From: Papiliotrema nemorosa
Lineage: Eukaryota; Basidiomycota; Tremellomycetes; Tremellales; Rhynchogastremaceae
DNA length: 64,000 nt
Direction: 5' to 3'
Assembly: GCA_032158125.1 (NCBI GenBank)
Contig: JASKOT010000017.1
Coordinates: 186,001-250,000, forward strand
Shown here one piece after another: positions 32,462-45,415 of the stretch (position 1 is its first letter; each line of letters opens with the position of its first letter). The notes beneath the pieces are model-generated. The model had not been told where the DNA came from. It did not search any database and worked only from the letters and a program-made list of their open reading frames with translations. The translations under genes and the position numbers were made by a program.

Positions 32462-32807
32462 ATGGGTAACACAGGACAGGTGAAGAGAGACTGGACGTTG
32501 GATGCAGCTCTGCGCTATTTAGCTGTGCAGTCAAAGCGTCCGGCACCATTCTGGATTCTACTAGGAAAAGGTGGCAGGTCAGGGGTAGGAAGCGCGTTTG
32601 AGGTGAGTTTGAAGATCGAGCTCGCAAGGTTACTGGACCGACGACTGGGCTTGACAGAGGGATCTCTGGATAAGGTTCACGTTGAGAGGATGTATGTGCG
32701 TCCAGACTGCACGCGTTCCCGTCGTGCTAGAAGGAAGAGAGAGAATAGCTGCCATTCTCGACGTGAACGACCTGCCTCTTGCGTTTCGATCCGGATACCG
32801 GTTGTAA
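32462..32807 (+). CDS. Small protein of unknown function, divergent to the large unknown gene
   Basis: Two exons, 32462-32691 and 32738-32807, joined by a 46-nt GTATGT-AG intron, give 99 residues: MGNTGQVKRDWTLDAALRYL, then RPAPFWILLGKGGRSGVG, a helix ELARLLDRRLG and, after splicing, ERIAAILDVNDLPLAFRSGY followed by RL and stop. The spliced end is much more protein-like than the unspliced read-through (which becomes Arg/Ser-rich), and that supports the intron. No family is recognised. The start lies 30 bp from the start codon of the minus-strand neighbour, so either the two transcripts have overlapping leaders or one start is downstream of what I chose. Confidence 0.5.
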
Positions 32808-33254
32808 TCTGCGTTCCGACGTGGAGCTAGCGTGTCAACATACGCATCAAAAGACATCAACATCATTGTGATTTATCCTCAGCGGAGACTCCACCTCAAC
32901 AGAGCGGTAGAAGGCCCAAGGATCTGACCAGTATCGGTAGCAAATGTCCTGGATCGTCGATCGCCAAGGTGATAACGATCCTCGACAAACGAATCTGGCA
33001 CTGGTAGCTTGTTGTCTGCTTTGATGCTCGCGGGATGCTGCTGCTCGGTTGCTATCATTGTGAACCCATGCCTCGAACACCTTGAAGAGACGTGAAATCT
33101 CGGTGCAGTGATAAGCCAAAGAGGAAGCATGACGTGGCGGTGAATTCCGACTCATCTCGTCGCGCTTAGACAGACAGAGAGCTGGTCCAGGATATTTCAG
33201 ATTTCGAGTCTTGTATCACCTGCGATCACACCTCATACTTTTCATTCTATCAAG
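32808..33254. other. Intergenic, seryl-tRNA synthetase promoter
   Basis: About 450 bases. Minus-strand frames here (up to 102 codons) lack similarity. No motif recognised. Confidence 0.5.
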
Positions 33255-35003
<1,749 letters not shown>

Positions 35004-35287
35004 AGGACTTGCTTTATTGGATTGCAACCCGTCACATAGACAGTCTATGCATCTTTTCATACCCAATGCCATGCCCTCTCCCTAGCCGATGCATCTGATG
35101 CGAGATGTAAGAGGACCCCTTCGGTGGCACAAAGGACAAGAATGTGGAGACCCCATGATTCGTCACGTCCACCCTTGGGTGGGTGCCGATCCAGTCAGCG
35201 TGTATGCGGTGCATGTCGCAATCATCACTCTCATCATCCACTCCTTGCAAGGCCGACGTATCACTCGGGCCCACTTGAATCCTCGAG

Positions 35288-38200
35288 ATGGACGTCTATG
35301 CTGCCTCGGACGGCAGTGTCGTCAGGCTCGATCATGGCCTGGCCGAGTTCGAGTCGTGAGTTACTCACCTCATTCCTCATCCAACCTCGGCCGAATCATT
35401 CGAGCGGATGCTGACTGCAGAATCGAGCAGCTTTACGCGGAAGTCTCAGCGAGCAGCAATGTCGAGGCTTCCAACATCTTGATGTTCTTGGCGGATGGTC
35501 GAGAGCTCAAGCATGATATCCTACAACAAGCGTGGGATCGGGGCGGAGAAGCCGGAACATCCAGCGTGAGTTTTGCGACCACCGTTTGGCGACTTCTCAC
35601 ACGAAAGAACCGCACGATAGCGTATCTCTTTGATCGAGAAACGTTCTTTGTGGACGCCGAGATATCTGCGGCAAAGTATGCAGAGGAGATACAGCTCCCA
35701 CCTCAGCTTCCTCGTGAGCCTCCTTCCCTCTGATCGTGAGGTTTAGGTGAATGAAAGTGTCCGCTATACACGATGTCAATCTGGTTCAGGACCCCTTCAT
35801 CCTCGCCTCGGATCACATTCAACACTTGCAATCCCTCTTCACCGCGCAGTCTAATGCACTGTCCATCGCCTACGCCAATCTATTCTACCACCTGAATCCC
35901 TTCATCCAAGAGTTTGAGCGATTTGCACCGAAAGCCGAACAGGAATTGGAAGTCGAGGACGAACTAATACGGAGTGCACCAGGTGATATGGCAATGCTTA
36001 CTCGGGTGGTCATCCATGATCAGCTCAAACGAGATAGGGACAAAGAGAAGACTGTCATGGCGGACTGGGTGAATCCCAAGAAGATGGAGCAGGTCAGAGA
36101 TAGCTGTCGTTTAGCTCATGGTGTGTCCTATAGTGTTTTGACTGCAAATGTTGACGCTCAGAATCGCATGTCGCGAGATACAATTCCCTCGTCACTGCGG
36201 TCGAGGAATTGACCACTACTTGCGATGCCGAACGACGAGCAGCCGAGGAAAGGACAACAGCTGTAGCAGCCGATTTCAGCGAAGGTCTAGGCAGGATCGA
36301 GCTCGCTCTGAGTCAGGTAGAAGCGCTCGTGGCGGGAGGTGTGGACGGGGCGATTCAAGATCTGGTCGAGCTGGACAGGGGTATGAGGGAGGATTTGATC
36401 GCCTTGACCAATCTCAAGGTGGGTGATATTGCAAGTTTCCGCTGAGGTGTAGAACGACTTCACGCTCGACCTGCATGTCCATCTCTGTCAGATCGCCAAC
36501 CTACAAATACAGTTTGTTTCCTTGACACCTCAAGTCAACGAAATCGAGGCGGACGTCATGTCAAACTCTTCCTCGTCCAAGGCCGCCTTTCCACATCTTC
36601 GTCGACTTCGGAATCTCCCCTTCGCCTACGCCGCGACGGTAGTGGAAGTGGTGAGGCGCAAAGAGTTTGGCCAATTTCTGGATGAATGGACGGGAAGATT
36701 GAGGGAAACGTTGCTGAAGTTCACAACGACCGAGAATGTCAAGAGGCAGCAAGTTAGGGAAGAGATACTCTCACAGTTGCCCTTTGCAGTTCCCGTACTA
36801 GAGGACTCGACCAAGATTGGCGTGGACATGACTGTTACTACCGGTCTCGAGGCTCTGAAGAACGTGCAAATGGACCGGAACGACATTGAGGGTAAGCTAT
36901 AACACTCCGCAAACAGCTAAAATCCTAGATCTCATTCGCTGGATCGAGTCGATCAAGCACGATCCCGATATCCTCTCAGTGGTCGAGACGGGTGACAAGG
37001 GTCCAATACAGTTTCTTCAAACTCGCATGGAGACTTTGATAGCCACCATGGACGCAACTTCCAGCGGGCTGGACCGAATGATCCAGGATTCGGGTAAGTG
37101 GGCGTAGCCTGCACCAGCTGACATCAGTATTATCACGCTCGTCGGCAGAGTTGCGGACCTCCCAAACTCTGTCAGCTCAGCTTCGAGCAGTGGAGCGAGA
37201 AAAGGCTCAACACGAGCAACAGATCGCCGAGTTGCAAGCGGCACACCGACAAGAGGTAAACGGCATCCATGACCGTCATGAACGCAGCACCGAGGCTCTA
37301 CAACTTCGACAAGGCGAGCTTCAAGAAGAACTTGTTCGAGTGAGAAATGATCTCGAGGACGAGATGCTCGCTCGACAAGCCTTGTCGGCCCAGCTCGAGG
37401 AGAATACGAGAGATCAGGAAGATCGACAACGAGAGCAAGAAGACCACAACGAGCTGGTTACGGCACTTCAAGCCGAAGTAGCGCAAGAGAAGGATCGAGC
37501 CATTGATCTTGGAGTGAGACTACAGGAGGCACTGCTGGACGTGGATGGCTATCGTAACGCTGAGCAGAACCTGCAGTGCAAGATCCTTGCCCTGCAAGAG
37601 GAACGTTCAAGATCGGCGAGAGCGATATCGGATGCTCAGAATCAGGCGAAAGCGGTAGAAACTCAGATCGCTGGTCTAAAGGCAGAGTTGGAATCGACGA
37701 CCGCGCAACTCACACAAGCGCAAGCCGAAAGGGACACAGCGCTCAAGAACCAATCTGCGGAAGCCGAGAGGATGATGCGGGACCAGATCGCCGAGGCAGA
37801 TGGTGATCGAGCTGTACTCGAGCACCAAAACCTAAATTTGACGAAACAACTCGAAGACGTGCGACAGGAGATGCAGGACAAGCTTGCAGCTGCGCGGAAT
37901 CAAGCTATACGCCAGGCTGATGGATTGAAGGCGGAGCTACAATTTACAAAGGCTCAACTTCGGACCTCGCAACAAAAGGAAACGGTCCTGGCCGACGAGC
38001 TTGCCATGACCAAAGACAGAGCGGAGCAATCGGAAACCCACGCAGTGAGACAACATGTCATTGCGAAAGACGCAGTGGGCGTGGTCGGCTTGTATCATGA
38101 GACTTGCATGAAGCTGCTAAATACGATCAATGCCTCGTCGTCGATCTCAGGGTCATCCTCCACTCTCATCAACAAGCCGGCTCGAGAGCAGACAAAGACG

Positions 38201-39838
38201 GAGCATGTCGTCGATAATGGGGATTTGAAGGATTCTGCGGCCTTGACGAGCTCTCTGGCCGTGGCTCAGGCCTTCGACCTGGTGGTCTTTACCGAAGCGG
38301 TGCAAAAGACCATCAATCTGGTCAGAAAGTACGTCAAGAGCTGCAAGTCGTACCGGGATCTTGCTAGGAATCGCATCTCGTTTACGAATTTCGCCAAGGG
38401 GGATCTTGTGAGTAGTAACAGTCTCGCGTGTGATGGCTGACGCCAGGCGCTATTCTTGCCGACGCGGAACGCCGCATCAAAAATTTGGGCCTGCTTCAAT
38501 GGTCAGTGATTGATGCATTGGCTCCTGACTCTCAGTGTCTGCACCCCACAATTTCTTACAGGTCAGCCCGTCCATGCAGGAGCAGATGGCCACACGTGAG
38601 TGGATCATCGCCCGGATCGCCAAGACCGAAGAAGCTGTGGCCACTGGAGGCGAGGTGGGTTCTTGATTATCCTCAACATGATCGTGAAATACTAAGGATA
38701 GTCTCCCGAGACCAACCCGTTTGGTCTGGCAGATGGTCTGAGATATTGGGTACATACTGTCGAGGAGTACAATCCGGTCGCAATTCGGCCGCCACGCCGT
38801 TCGACGTCCGCCAGTTATCACGCCAGAGCCGAGGACACGCCTGGTCTGAATGACGCCACACCACAGCGAATCCCAGCAGACACACCTAGCCGAGTCCCGC
38901 CAATCACTGCCGATCCAAACTCCCCACTCAGTCCAACAAAAGAGGTCCAGCCCATTGCTTACTTCGATTTACAACCGCAAAGAATCACATCTCCTGTCAA
39001 CAATACCCAAGCTTCCGCTGCTGCCGGACCTGAGCACTTGTCTCCAGACGCACCTACCCCGCCTTTGGCTAAGTCGCCGCAAGCTGTACACCAGCCCCCC
39101 GCCCCTCCTAACGCTGGTGTCACTGCACCCCGGGATGTGCCAAAGCTTTCACCTGTCAGGGAGTCGCTCTCGCAGTCAGGCCTCGGTTCCGGAGACCCGC
39201 CTTCTTCGACTCCTCTTCCTGCCAGTCCAGAGACCACCACATCTCGACCGCACTCGCGTGGACATTTCCGAGCTTCATCTCGACTCAGCTCGCACCCCTC
39301 TCGTGACCATCTGCCTCCATTATTCGCACCCGCCACTTTCGGTCGGCCCGCGAGCGTAGCTTCAAATGCGTCATATCCTGGTGGAGCGCCCTTTGCGTCG
39401 GGAAAATCAGCGCCAGCTATGGCAATCACGACTTCCAGTCCTGATGGACCGGGTAGCACTGAGGGTCATGGAGATCTCAACCCTTTCATGGAGACTACAA
39501 GGGCTCGACGAAAGAGCTCAAACCATAGTCTGTTGGCGCAAGACGAAATCTTCCGTGCCGGCTTACGGAGGAACGATTCAGGAGAAGCATCACCTGGCTC
39601 GAGTGGATTCCAGGCCCTGTCGTCGGTACCATCTCAACCCGGAGCAAGTTCCATTGCTCAGGCAGGACAAACTTCTCAGACGGCAACACCCAGTCCGGGA
39701 ACCAGTCCTGGAAATGGAGCCTCGAGGTTGATGAGAGGCTTCTCGATCAGGGGCAAGAGATCAAGTACGGATCAAGCGGCCACGAATGTCAAGCCAAGCG
39801 CGATGGACATGTTGAGACGTTTCGAGGGTAGTGGATGA
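35288..39838 (+). CDS. ATG11: Autophagy-related protein 11 (selective autophagy scaffold)
   Basis: Scaffold that links cargo receptors to the Atg1 kinase and pre-autophagosomal structure. Eleven exons (35288-35355, 35421-35565, 35608-35713, 35758-36120, 36162-36418, 36453-36891, 36929-37093, 37149-38407, 38447-38501, 38536-38654, 38702-39838) give 1370 residues. The N-terminus has a ubiquitin-like region (MDVYAASDGSVVRLDHG, ILMFLADGRELKHD, RTIAYLFDRETFFVD). A long coiled coil occupies about residues 640-940. The conserved ATG11 C-terminal domain is RISFTNFAKGDLALFLPTRN, SKIWACFNV and APHNFLQVSPSMQ. A Ser/Pro-rich disordered tail of some 330 residues follows and ends MDMLRRFEGSG. The fourth donor (GTGTGT at 36121) was chosen because it alone keeps the frame into VARYNSLVTAVEELT. 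Confidence 0.93.
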
Positions 39839-40047
39839 GGCGGAATCGAGTTATTCAGCATTGATAGCCGAAGATATGAGCGCTCTTCGTTGATGTAGTA
39901 CCCCTACTCTGTTGTTTATCATGATATCATTTTGCATAGACATTCGTGGCAGATTGATGTGGATGGTGTGTCGTAAGGGTGTAGGTATGGACATGTGCAG
40001 GGTATGACTATATACAGATAAGGGTCTCAGTCGTGCTGAGACTAGGA

Positions 40048-42469
40048 TCATTCCTCGTCCTCTTCGTCGCCTGTGAGCTCGACGAGCTCGCCATCTGAAT
40101 TTTCCACATAGACGCCTTTGATACCTGGCAGTTCTTCGTCACTCGAGTAGTTTCCATCCTCGGCACCCGATAGTGCAGTTTCTCGATGTATGTCGTCGCC
40201 ACTTAGCGCATTTGGCTCTGGAGTTCCGATGGACTGGCCGTCGAGAGGAGCGATGTCAAGGGAAGACATGTCGGGGAGCTCTTCAGAAGTTCCGGACCCG
40301 GCTCGAATTTGTTGATATTCGGTACGCATATGTTCCAACGACGGAGCCATGATGACTGTTCTCGTCAGCTTCCGTAACATCCTACAAGGGACGACTGACG
40401 AGCTAGGAAGACTTCGAGGTTGTACTGCCATTTAGCGAGACAAAAGACACTGGACGAATGCAACTCACAAAAGCATCGTTTCCAGCATTTCCATACAACA
40501 TAGGAGTCCTCAGACGGTCATTGGGGAACATTTTCCACGCAACCTCTTCGAGCGTGAGTTCTGTCTTGATGGGTGACGGGACCACTTTTGGAGCAGCTTC
40601 GACAGCTGAGAAGAGTATCGCTGTATCCTACACGTCAGCTCGAGGCATTTACTCGGGACAGACCCAGCTCACGATCACGAACGTCTTGCCTACACCATCG
40701 GCACTGGTGTATACCGGATGCTCCCAAGATGACGGTCGAAATTGTCTATACCAGTCTTTCGTCTCCAAGCCAGATTTTCCCGGGTCGGCATGTTGCCCGT
40801 CTGTCGAGTGTAAGACAATGTCTGAACGCGTTAGCTAAGTAATTGCACTGGTGTGCCTTACAGATTGGTCCCCCCCCAGCCCTTCGCCCTAGATCTTCCA
40901 GCTTCCTCTTCATGAAGTCCTTGATGTCTGCAGATGCGAGGGGAATCGAGTTCCCGTAGAGGTAATCGGATCTATAGTCCGGTTTCAGGTTGCCATTTCG
41001 CTTGTCCAGGAGCTGATCTTGCACGCTATTGATGAGCCAAAGTTCATCGCTGCGGTGCTTACATGATATGACCTTGCTCTCGTAATTCATCATACTTATC
41101 CTCTCCCTCGGCTACTTGACCCGGGTTCTCCTGGAACCACAAGGCGGACCAGCCGACTTCTAGCAAGACCTCAGCGTCCATCTCCCAAGTCACTACTCGT
41201 ATCGAGATGAACAAGCTTCTGCCAATCGGAGGTTCACCTTGAGCTGAGCTCGGCATCAAGCTCGCATACTCCGGAAGACCCTTGTATGCCTCAAACATGC
41301 CACCGACCGAGGCGAGTTGAAGCGCTTGCCGTGCATGGTTGTAGTATGCCGATGAGAAATTTGACGGAGGCTCGGGAGCATCGACAGAGGCGGGCATCCC
41401 CAGAGTGGTCGGACCTGTTGATGTGTCTGGCTCTACCTCAACTTTGAGTTTTGATTGGTTGGGCACTGATAGTCAGCCATAAAGCCAACGGCCCCAAGAC
41501 GTACAAGATTTCGCTTGGTCAACCTTTTTTTCGAGCGGTCTGGCGTCGAGCGGATTATTTGGATCAGGCACACTAGCATCCTCCTCTTCGTCTTCTCGTG
41601 TTCTAGGCGGATAATTTCTCTGTCTTTCAGGACCTCGTCGGAGACCTGGTCCTGGTCTCGCGTTATCCGCCATGGCTTTCGCCTTTTCCTCGTCATACTC
41701 TGGTTCTCCCGCTTGCCATCTCCTAGTCTGAACCTGCTTGTTCGTCCTCCTCTGAGCGCTCAAATACCGTTTGAGCTCTTTGGAGTCGGTAAATCGCTTT
41801 TGCTCCTGAAATGTTAGTACTGCTTTCCCTTTCATCATAGGATACCCACGACAGAAACAATTTTCGACCCGTATATGAAGGTATCGGGAAGAGGGAGCCA
41901 CTCTTCGCCTTCGGGGTATTCTGGAGGTCCGACTTCCGCATCGGAAGGATGCGGCTTATCGATGTCGTCGAATGCCGTGACATGTTTGACCCAGACGGGG
42001 TCGGCCATCCTCGTCTCATGGATATAGTACTGGATATACTCGAGCTGTTTAAGCGAGAAACACAAGCTGGTCCCGCCTGTGCTATCTTTGACTGGAGATC
42101 AGCTCTGTTCCGCAGATTCGAGGAGAAGCTGACCTTCGTAAAGCAGCACACTTTCCTCGTCGGGAGCGCAAAGCGGATGACCATCGTTTCGGGTCAGAGC
42201 GTCAGTATGGACGAAGGGCGTGAGTGCATTCTTCTGAAATATCAGCTGACACCAGACACAGGAGTTTATAAACTGGCCAGCCAGGGGCCTACTGCCTCAG
42301 GCCACTGCCATTGAGCAGTGGTGACTTTGACGTAAGCCTCCCTTATGACAAGCCCTTCCTCGGAACCCTTCTCATCGTCAACCTCCTTCGTCTCCTTGAT
42401 CACGCTGCTCTTGGCGCCAGGTGGACTCCCATCAACCTGCAAAGGCTGCGGTGGGTCACCGATGGACAT
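40048..42469 (-). CDS. Gfd2/YDR514C-like protein with RNase H-fold (DEDD-type) domain
   Basis: Ten exons (42469-42293, 42233-42134, 42091-41859, 41805-41505, 41465-41096, 41049-40862, 40821-40673, 40627-40469, 40422-40398, 40355-40048) give about 669 residues. The C-terminal half matches the Gfd2/YDR514C-like exonuclease-fold family: SLFISIRVVTWEMDAEVLLE with VGWSALWFQ, NGNLKPDYRSDYLYGNS, GGPIYIVLHSTDGQ, DTAILFSA, then LYGNAGNDAFYNLEVFLA (family H/Y-N-A-G-N-D-A-x-Y motif, joined over a splice). The first acidic position of the strand-1 D-x-E motif appears as Arg (SIRVVTWE), so catalysis is doubtful. The N-terminal part, including YIHETRMADPVWVKHVTAFD and a basic stretch (KELKRYLSAQRRTNKQ), is not recognised. 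The tail is very acidic. Budding-yeast Gfd2 is linked genetically to mRNA export; role here unknown. The third donor is ambiguous (41859 or 41853). Confidence 0.75.
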
Positions 42470-42810
42470 GTTTGAGAAGCTCGGTGGTCGTTTGGTCTAT
42501 TCCAAGCACTGGTAGACTGAATAGACAACGGCAGGAAATTACGCCCCTGCTCGTTCGTTGGAAACGGGTTGGGCGACCTCCACCCACCTCCCCAACCTGA
42601 AACACGACCCCGCGGGGGGGCGAGGGGGAAGGCAAAAGCATGTCACGTGACTCTCCTCGGCACCCCTGAATTGCGTGTTTTGATTCCGTTGTATGAAGGA
42701 TGACGATCCCGGGGGGTTGCTGTGCCAAGGAGGAGGGAACATTTCAGTAGCAGTCCTTGAGCACGCATCTCTCACCATCTACGACTGTCGAGCAGTGGAC
42801 AGCGCTTCTA
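42470..42810. other. Divergent promoter between Gfd2-like and PIN-type transporter genes
   Basis: About 340 bases between divergent starts. It has a G/C-rich tract (around 42611-42630) followed by the palindrome listed separately. Confidence 0.55.
42642..42651. promoter_or_regulatory. GTCACGTGAC palindrome (bHLH/Cbf1-type site)
   Basis: A perfect 10-bp palindrome containing CACGTG lies between two divergent genes. In fungi GTCACGTG is the optimal site for Cbf1-class bHLH-Zip factors. Its position, about 160-180 bp from both start codons, fits a shared upstream site; function is inferred. Confidence 0.45.
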
Positions 42811-45080
42811 ATGGCAGGCGAAACTGATGTACCGGGTCAGTTGTGCCTTTTTGGTCCGACGTTTCAGCTGACAGACCAGTCCGAACCCTTCTCATCACAG
42901 TCTTCGAGGTATCTATCAGCCTTTACCTGCTCTCGACCGAGAAGCTGATGACCCTAGTCCATCGCAGAAGTCTTCTTACTATGTCTGGCTGGGTACATCC
43001 TCTCTATCGCGGGGATCACCGATAAGGCGACTCAGCGAAAGCTGAACGTTATCAATGTATCCTTGTTCACCCCAGCACTCTTGTTCTCCAAGGTTGGCCA
43101 GCTTTTTATGCCACTCCAAAGCGTCAACTAACGGACAGGTCGCTTTCTCACTCACACCGGCAAAGCTGAAAGAGATGTGGATCATCCCGCTTGGGTGCGT
43201 GAAACGATTCGTTTTCGAGCTTGGCGACTGATTTGATTGCAGCTTTGTCATTGTCTCGGGATTGTCTGCTTTGGTAGCATGGGTGCTGGCAAAGATCTTC
43301 AAGTTGAAGAAATCTCAAACGTGAGCTCGCCTACCTCCCACTGGTCACTCACTACCAGGGCTTTCGCTATCTGCGCTTCCATGTTTCAGAACAGGTGAAT
43401 AATCCTACACGACCTGCTTGAAGTTCATACCTGACAGGCAGTAATTCGCTGCCCATAGCTCTCATTCAAGTGAGCAAGCCGAAGGGAATCTTTCTCGACT
43501 GAATGCTGACCTTCAGTCGCTGGTTATCGAGGTACCGGGGCTCAGATGGGGTCACGACGACTCCAAGGATCAGATGTTGGGTAGAGCTTTGACCTATCTC
43601 GTGCTGTATTCCACGTTGGGAATGATGGTGAGTGTAGCACCTTTCTTGCGCTTACTCCAGCTTCGATGGTCATGGGGTGTCAAGCTCCTATCTCAAGCGG
43701 ACGATGAAGCACCCACCGTCGAATCAGTCACCGAGCCCATTGTACAACAAACCTCGAACATCCAGATCCAGTCGCCTGAGCCTCTAGAAGCCCCTCATCC
43801 CGGAGCTCGAGAAACGGACCCGTTTTTCACCAACACCAAGAACATCTCCCAGGACGAGCAAGACGAGAGAAGGAACCCGAGTCGGTCATTCGCTTCAGCA
43901 GGAAGGAGTCTTTCCCCTGAATCCAGCTGGCAGCCGGATCTCGCCTCGGCACGATCAGCTCACCCTATGGCACCATCCGTTACTCGACGAGGATCCGCTT
44001 CGGTCTCCATCAGTGGCAGAAGCAACAGTCGACGGGACTCTTCCCAGGGACCGCAGCGAAGGGCACCCACCCGGACCGACAGTGGCCGGGAGTTTTGGGG
44101 TTTACCAGAAGTGCCTCGAAAGACCTGGAACACATTCGAGGACGTACAGGAAGACAGCAGTGAAGATGAGGCGGAATTTGTAGGTCCCTATCAGATACCA
44201 TGGCTGACTGTGAGGGGGATGATAGTGAGCCCTTGATCCGGCGAAGAAAGGCCCCAGAACCGCCATCAACCCGAATCCAGGCGTTCTTCCATAATGTATG
44301 GGAGAAGATGAAACCCACATTGAAAGCGATCAACCAGTTCTTGACAGTTCCAATGTGGGCGGCTTTGATCTCGATTTTCATCGCAATGATCCCTCCACTG
44401 CAAGCATTTTTGGGCAGGATGGAGCCGTTTGAAAAGGCCATCAAAGGTGCTGGACAGTGTTCTAGTGAGATGAAAAGCTGTTCATTTGAGGCCAAGCTTA
44501 CCGCACAGTCCCCGTCACCTTAGTCGTGCTCGGCGCATTCTTCTACACTCCTCCAGACCCTGCTCAGGCAATCTCGCTGCCAATCCACGAGGACGAAACA
44601 CCTCGGTCTGGCAACCCGTTGGGCGGGTACTTTGAGCGCAAATTCAAGGCGTTGAGGCATCCCGGAGATCCAGCGTATCCAGGCGAGAACAGGGCGGTGT
44701 TCGTCGCAGTCATCAGTCGGATGATCGTGGTCCCTGCCATTCTTCTGCCCGCTGTGGCATTGTTGGCTCGATATGATCCGTTCGAGGTGACGGAAGATCC
44801 CGTCTTCATTCTCGCTGCTGTGTTGTTAATCTCCTCTGTGAGCGAAAGATGCCTCTTACACGAACAGCGCTGACGGACCAGCCACCCGCTCTAACATTAG
44901 CGCAAATCACTCAAGCCGCATCTGGGGATGCATTTGAGCGGCTCATATCGAAGACTATTACGTGGTCATACGCCATATTGACGCCGCCGTGAGTTACGCA
45001 ATACCCATCGTTGATATAGCTGACTCGGTAGTTTGACGCTGCTCTACGTCGTCATTGGTCTGGTGTTCGGTCGACTGTGA
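42811..45080 (+). CDS. PIN/auxin-efflux-carrier-type membrane transporter (Ecm3-like)
   Basis: Mem_trans-family membrane protein related to fungal Ecm3/YBR287W proteins. The N-terminal half has hydrophobic segments VFLLCLAGYILSIAGITDKA, NVSLFTPALLFSKVAFSLTP, FVIVSGLSALVAWVLAKIF, then SNSLPIALIQSLVIEVPGLR and LGRALTYLVLYSTLGMM; the N-P/S-L-P-I-A motif is typical. A central cytoplasmic loop of about 180 residues (coded 43640-44270) is Ser/Arg/acidic-rich. The second half has VPMWAALISIFIAMIPPLQA, VAVISRMIVVPAILLPAVAL, SPPALTLAQITQAASGD and a last helix ending VIGLVFGRL. At least eleven exons are needed. The first exon (42811-42835, MAGETDVP) and its junction to the first helix, and the intron near 44214-44254, are uncertain. 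Substrate unknown; the yeast relatives are thought to sit in the ER or internal membranes. Confidence 0.85.
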
Positions 45081-45415
45081 GGTGGCTCTGTGCCTACATA
45101 TATCTGTTCACTTAGCAAAGCCGACCGTAGCCGTCGAAGCACAGGTTAGAGATGAAAGGAAAATACCTGCATCGTACACGTCATCTTCATGCACACATGC
45201 AAAATGTCTCCAATGCTTGTGGACGAGATGGTGACAGCCCGTGTCGCCACCGAGGAGGGGTCGAGGTACCATCAATCATTGCAGCACACTTTGACCTCCC
45301 CGCCAGACTCTTCTCTGCTTTCTACATTCACGCTCACTACAGTATCGATTGTTGTACTTGTATCGATATCTAAATTGCATCTAGCTCTCCCTACTGCCCC
45401 CACTTGCTTTTCACA
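45081..45415. other. Intergenic
   Basis: About 335 bases between two genes on the plus strand. Nothing specific recognised. Confidence 0.5.
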
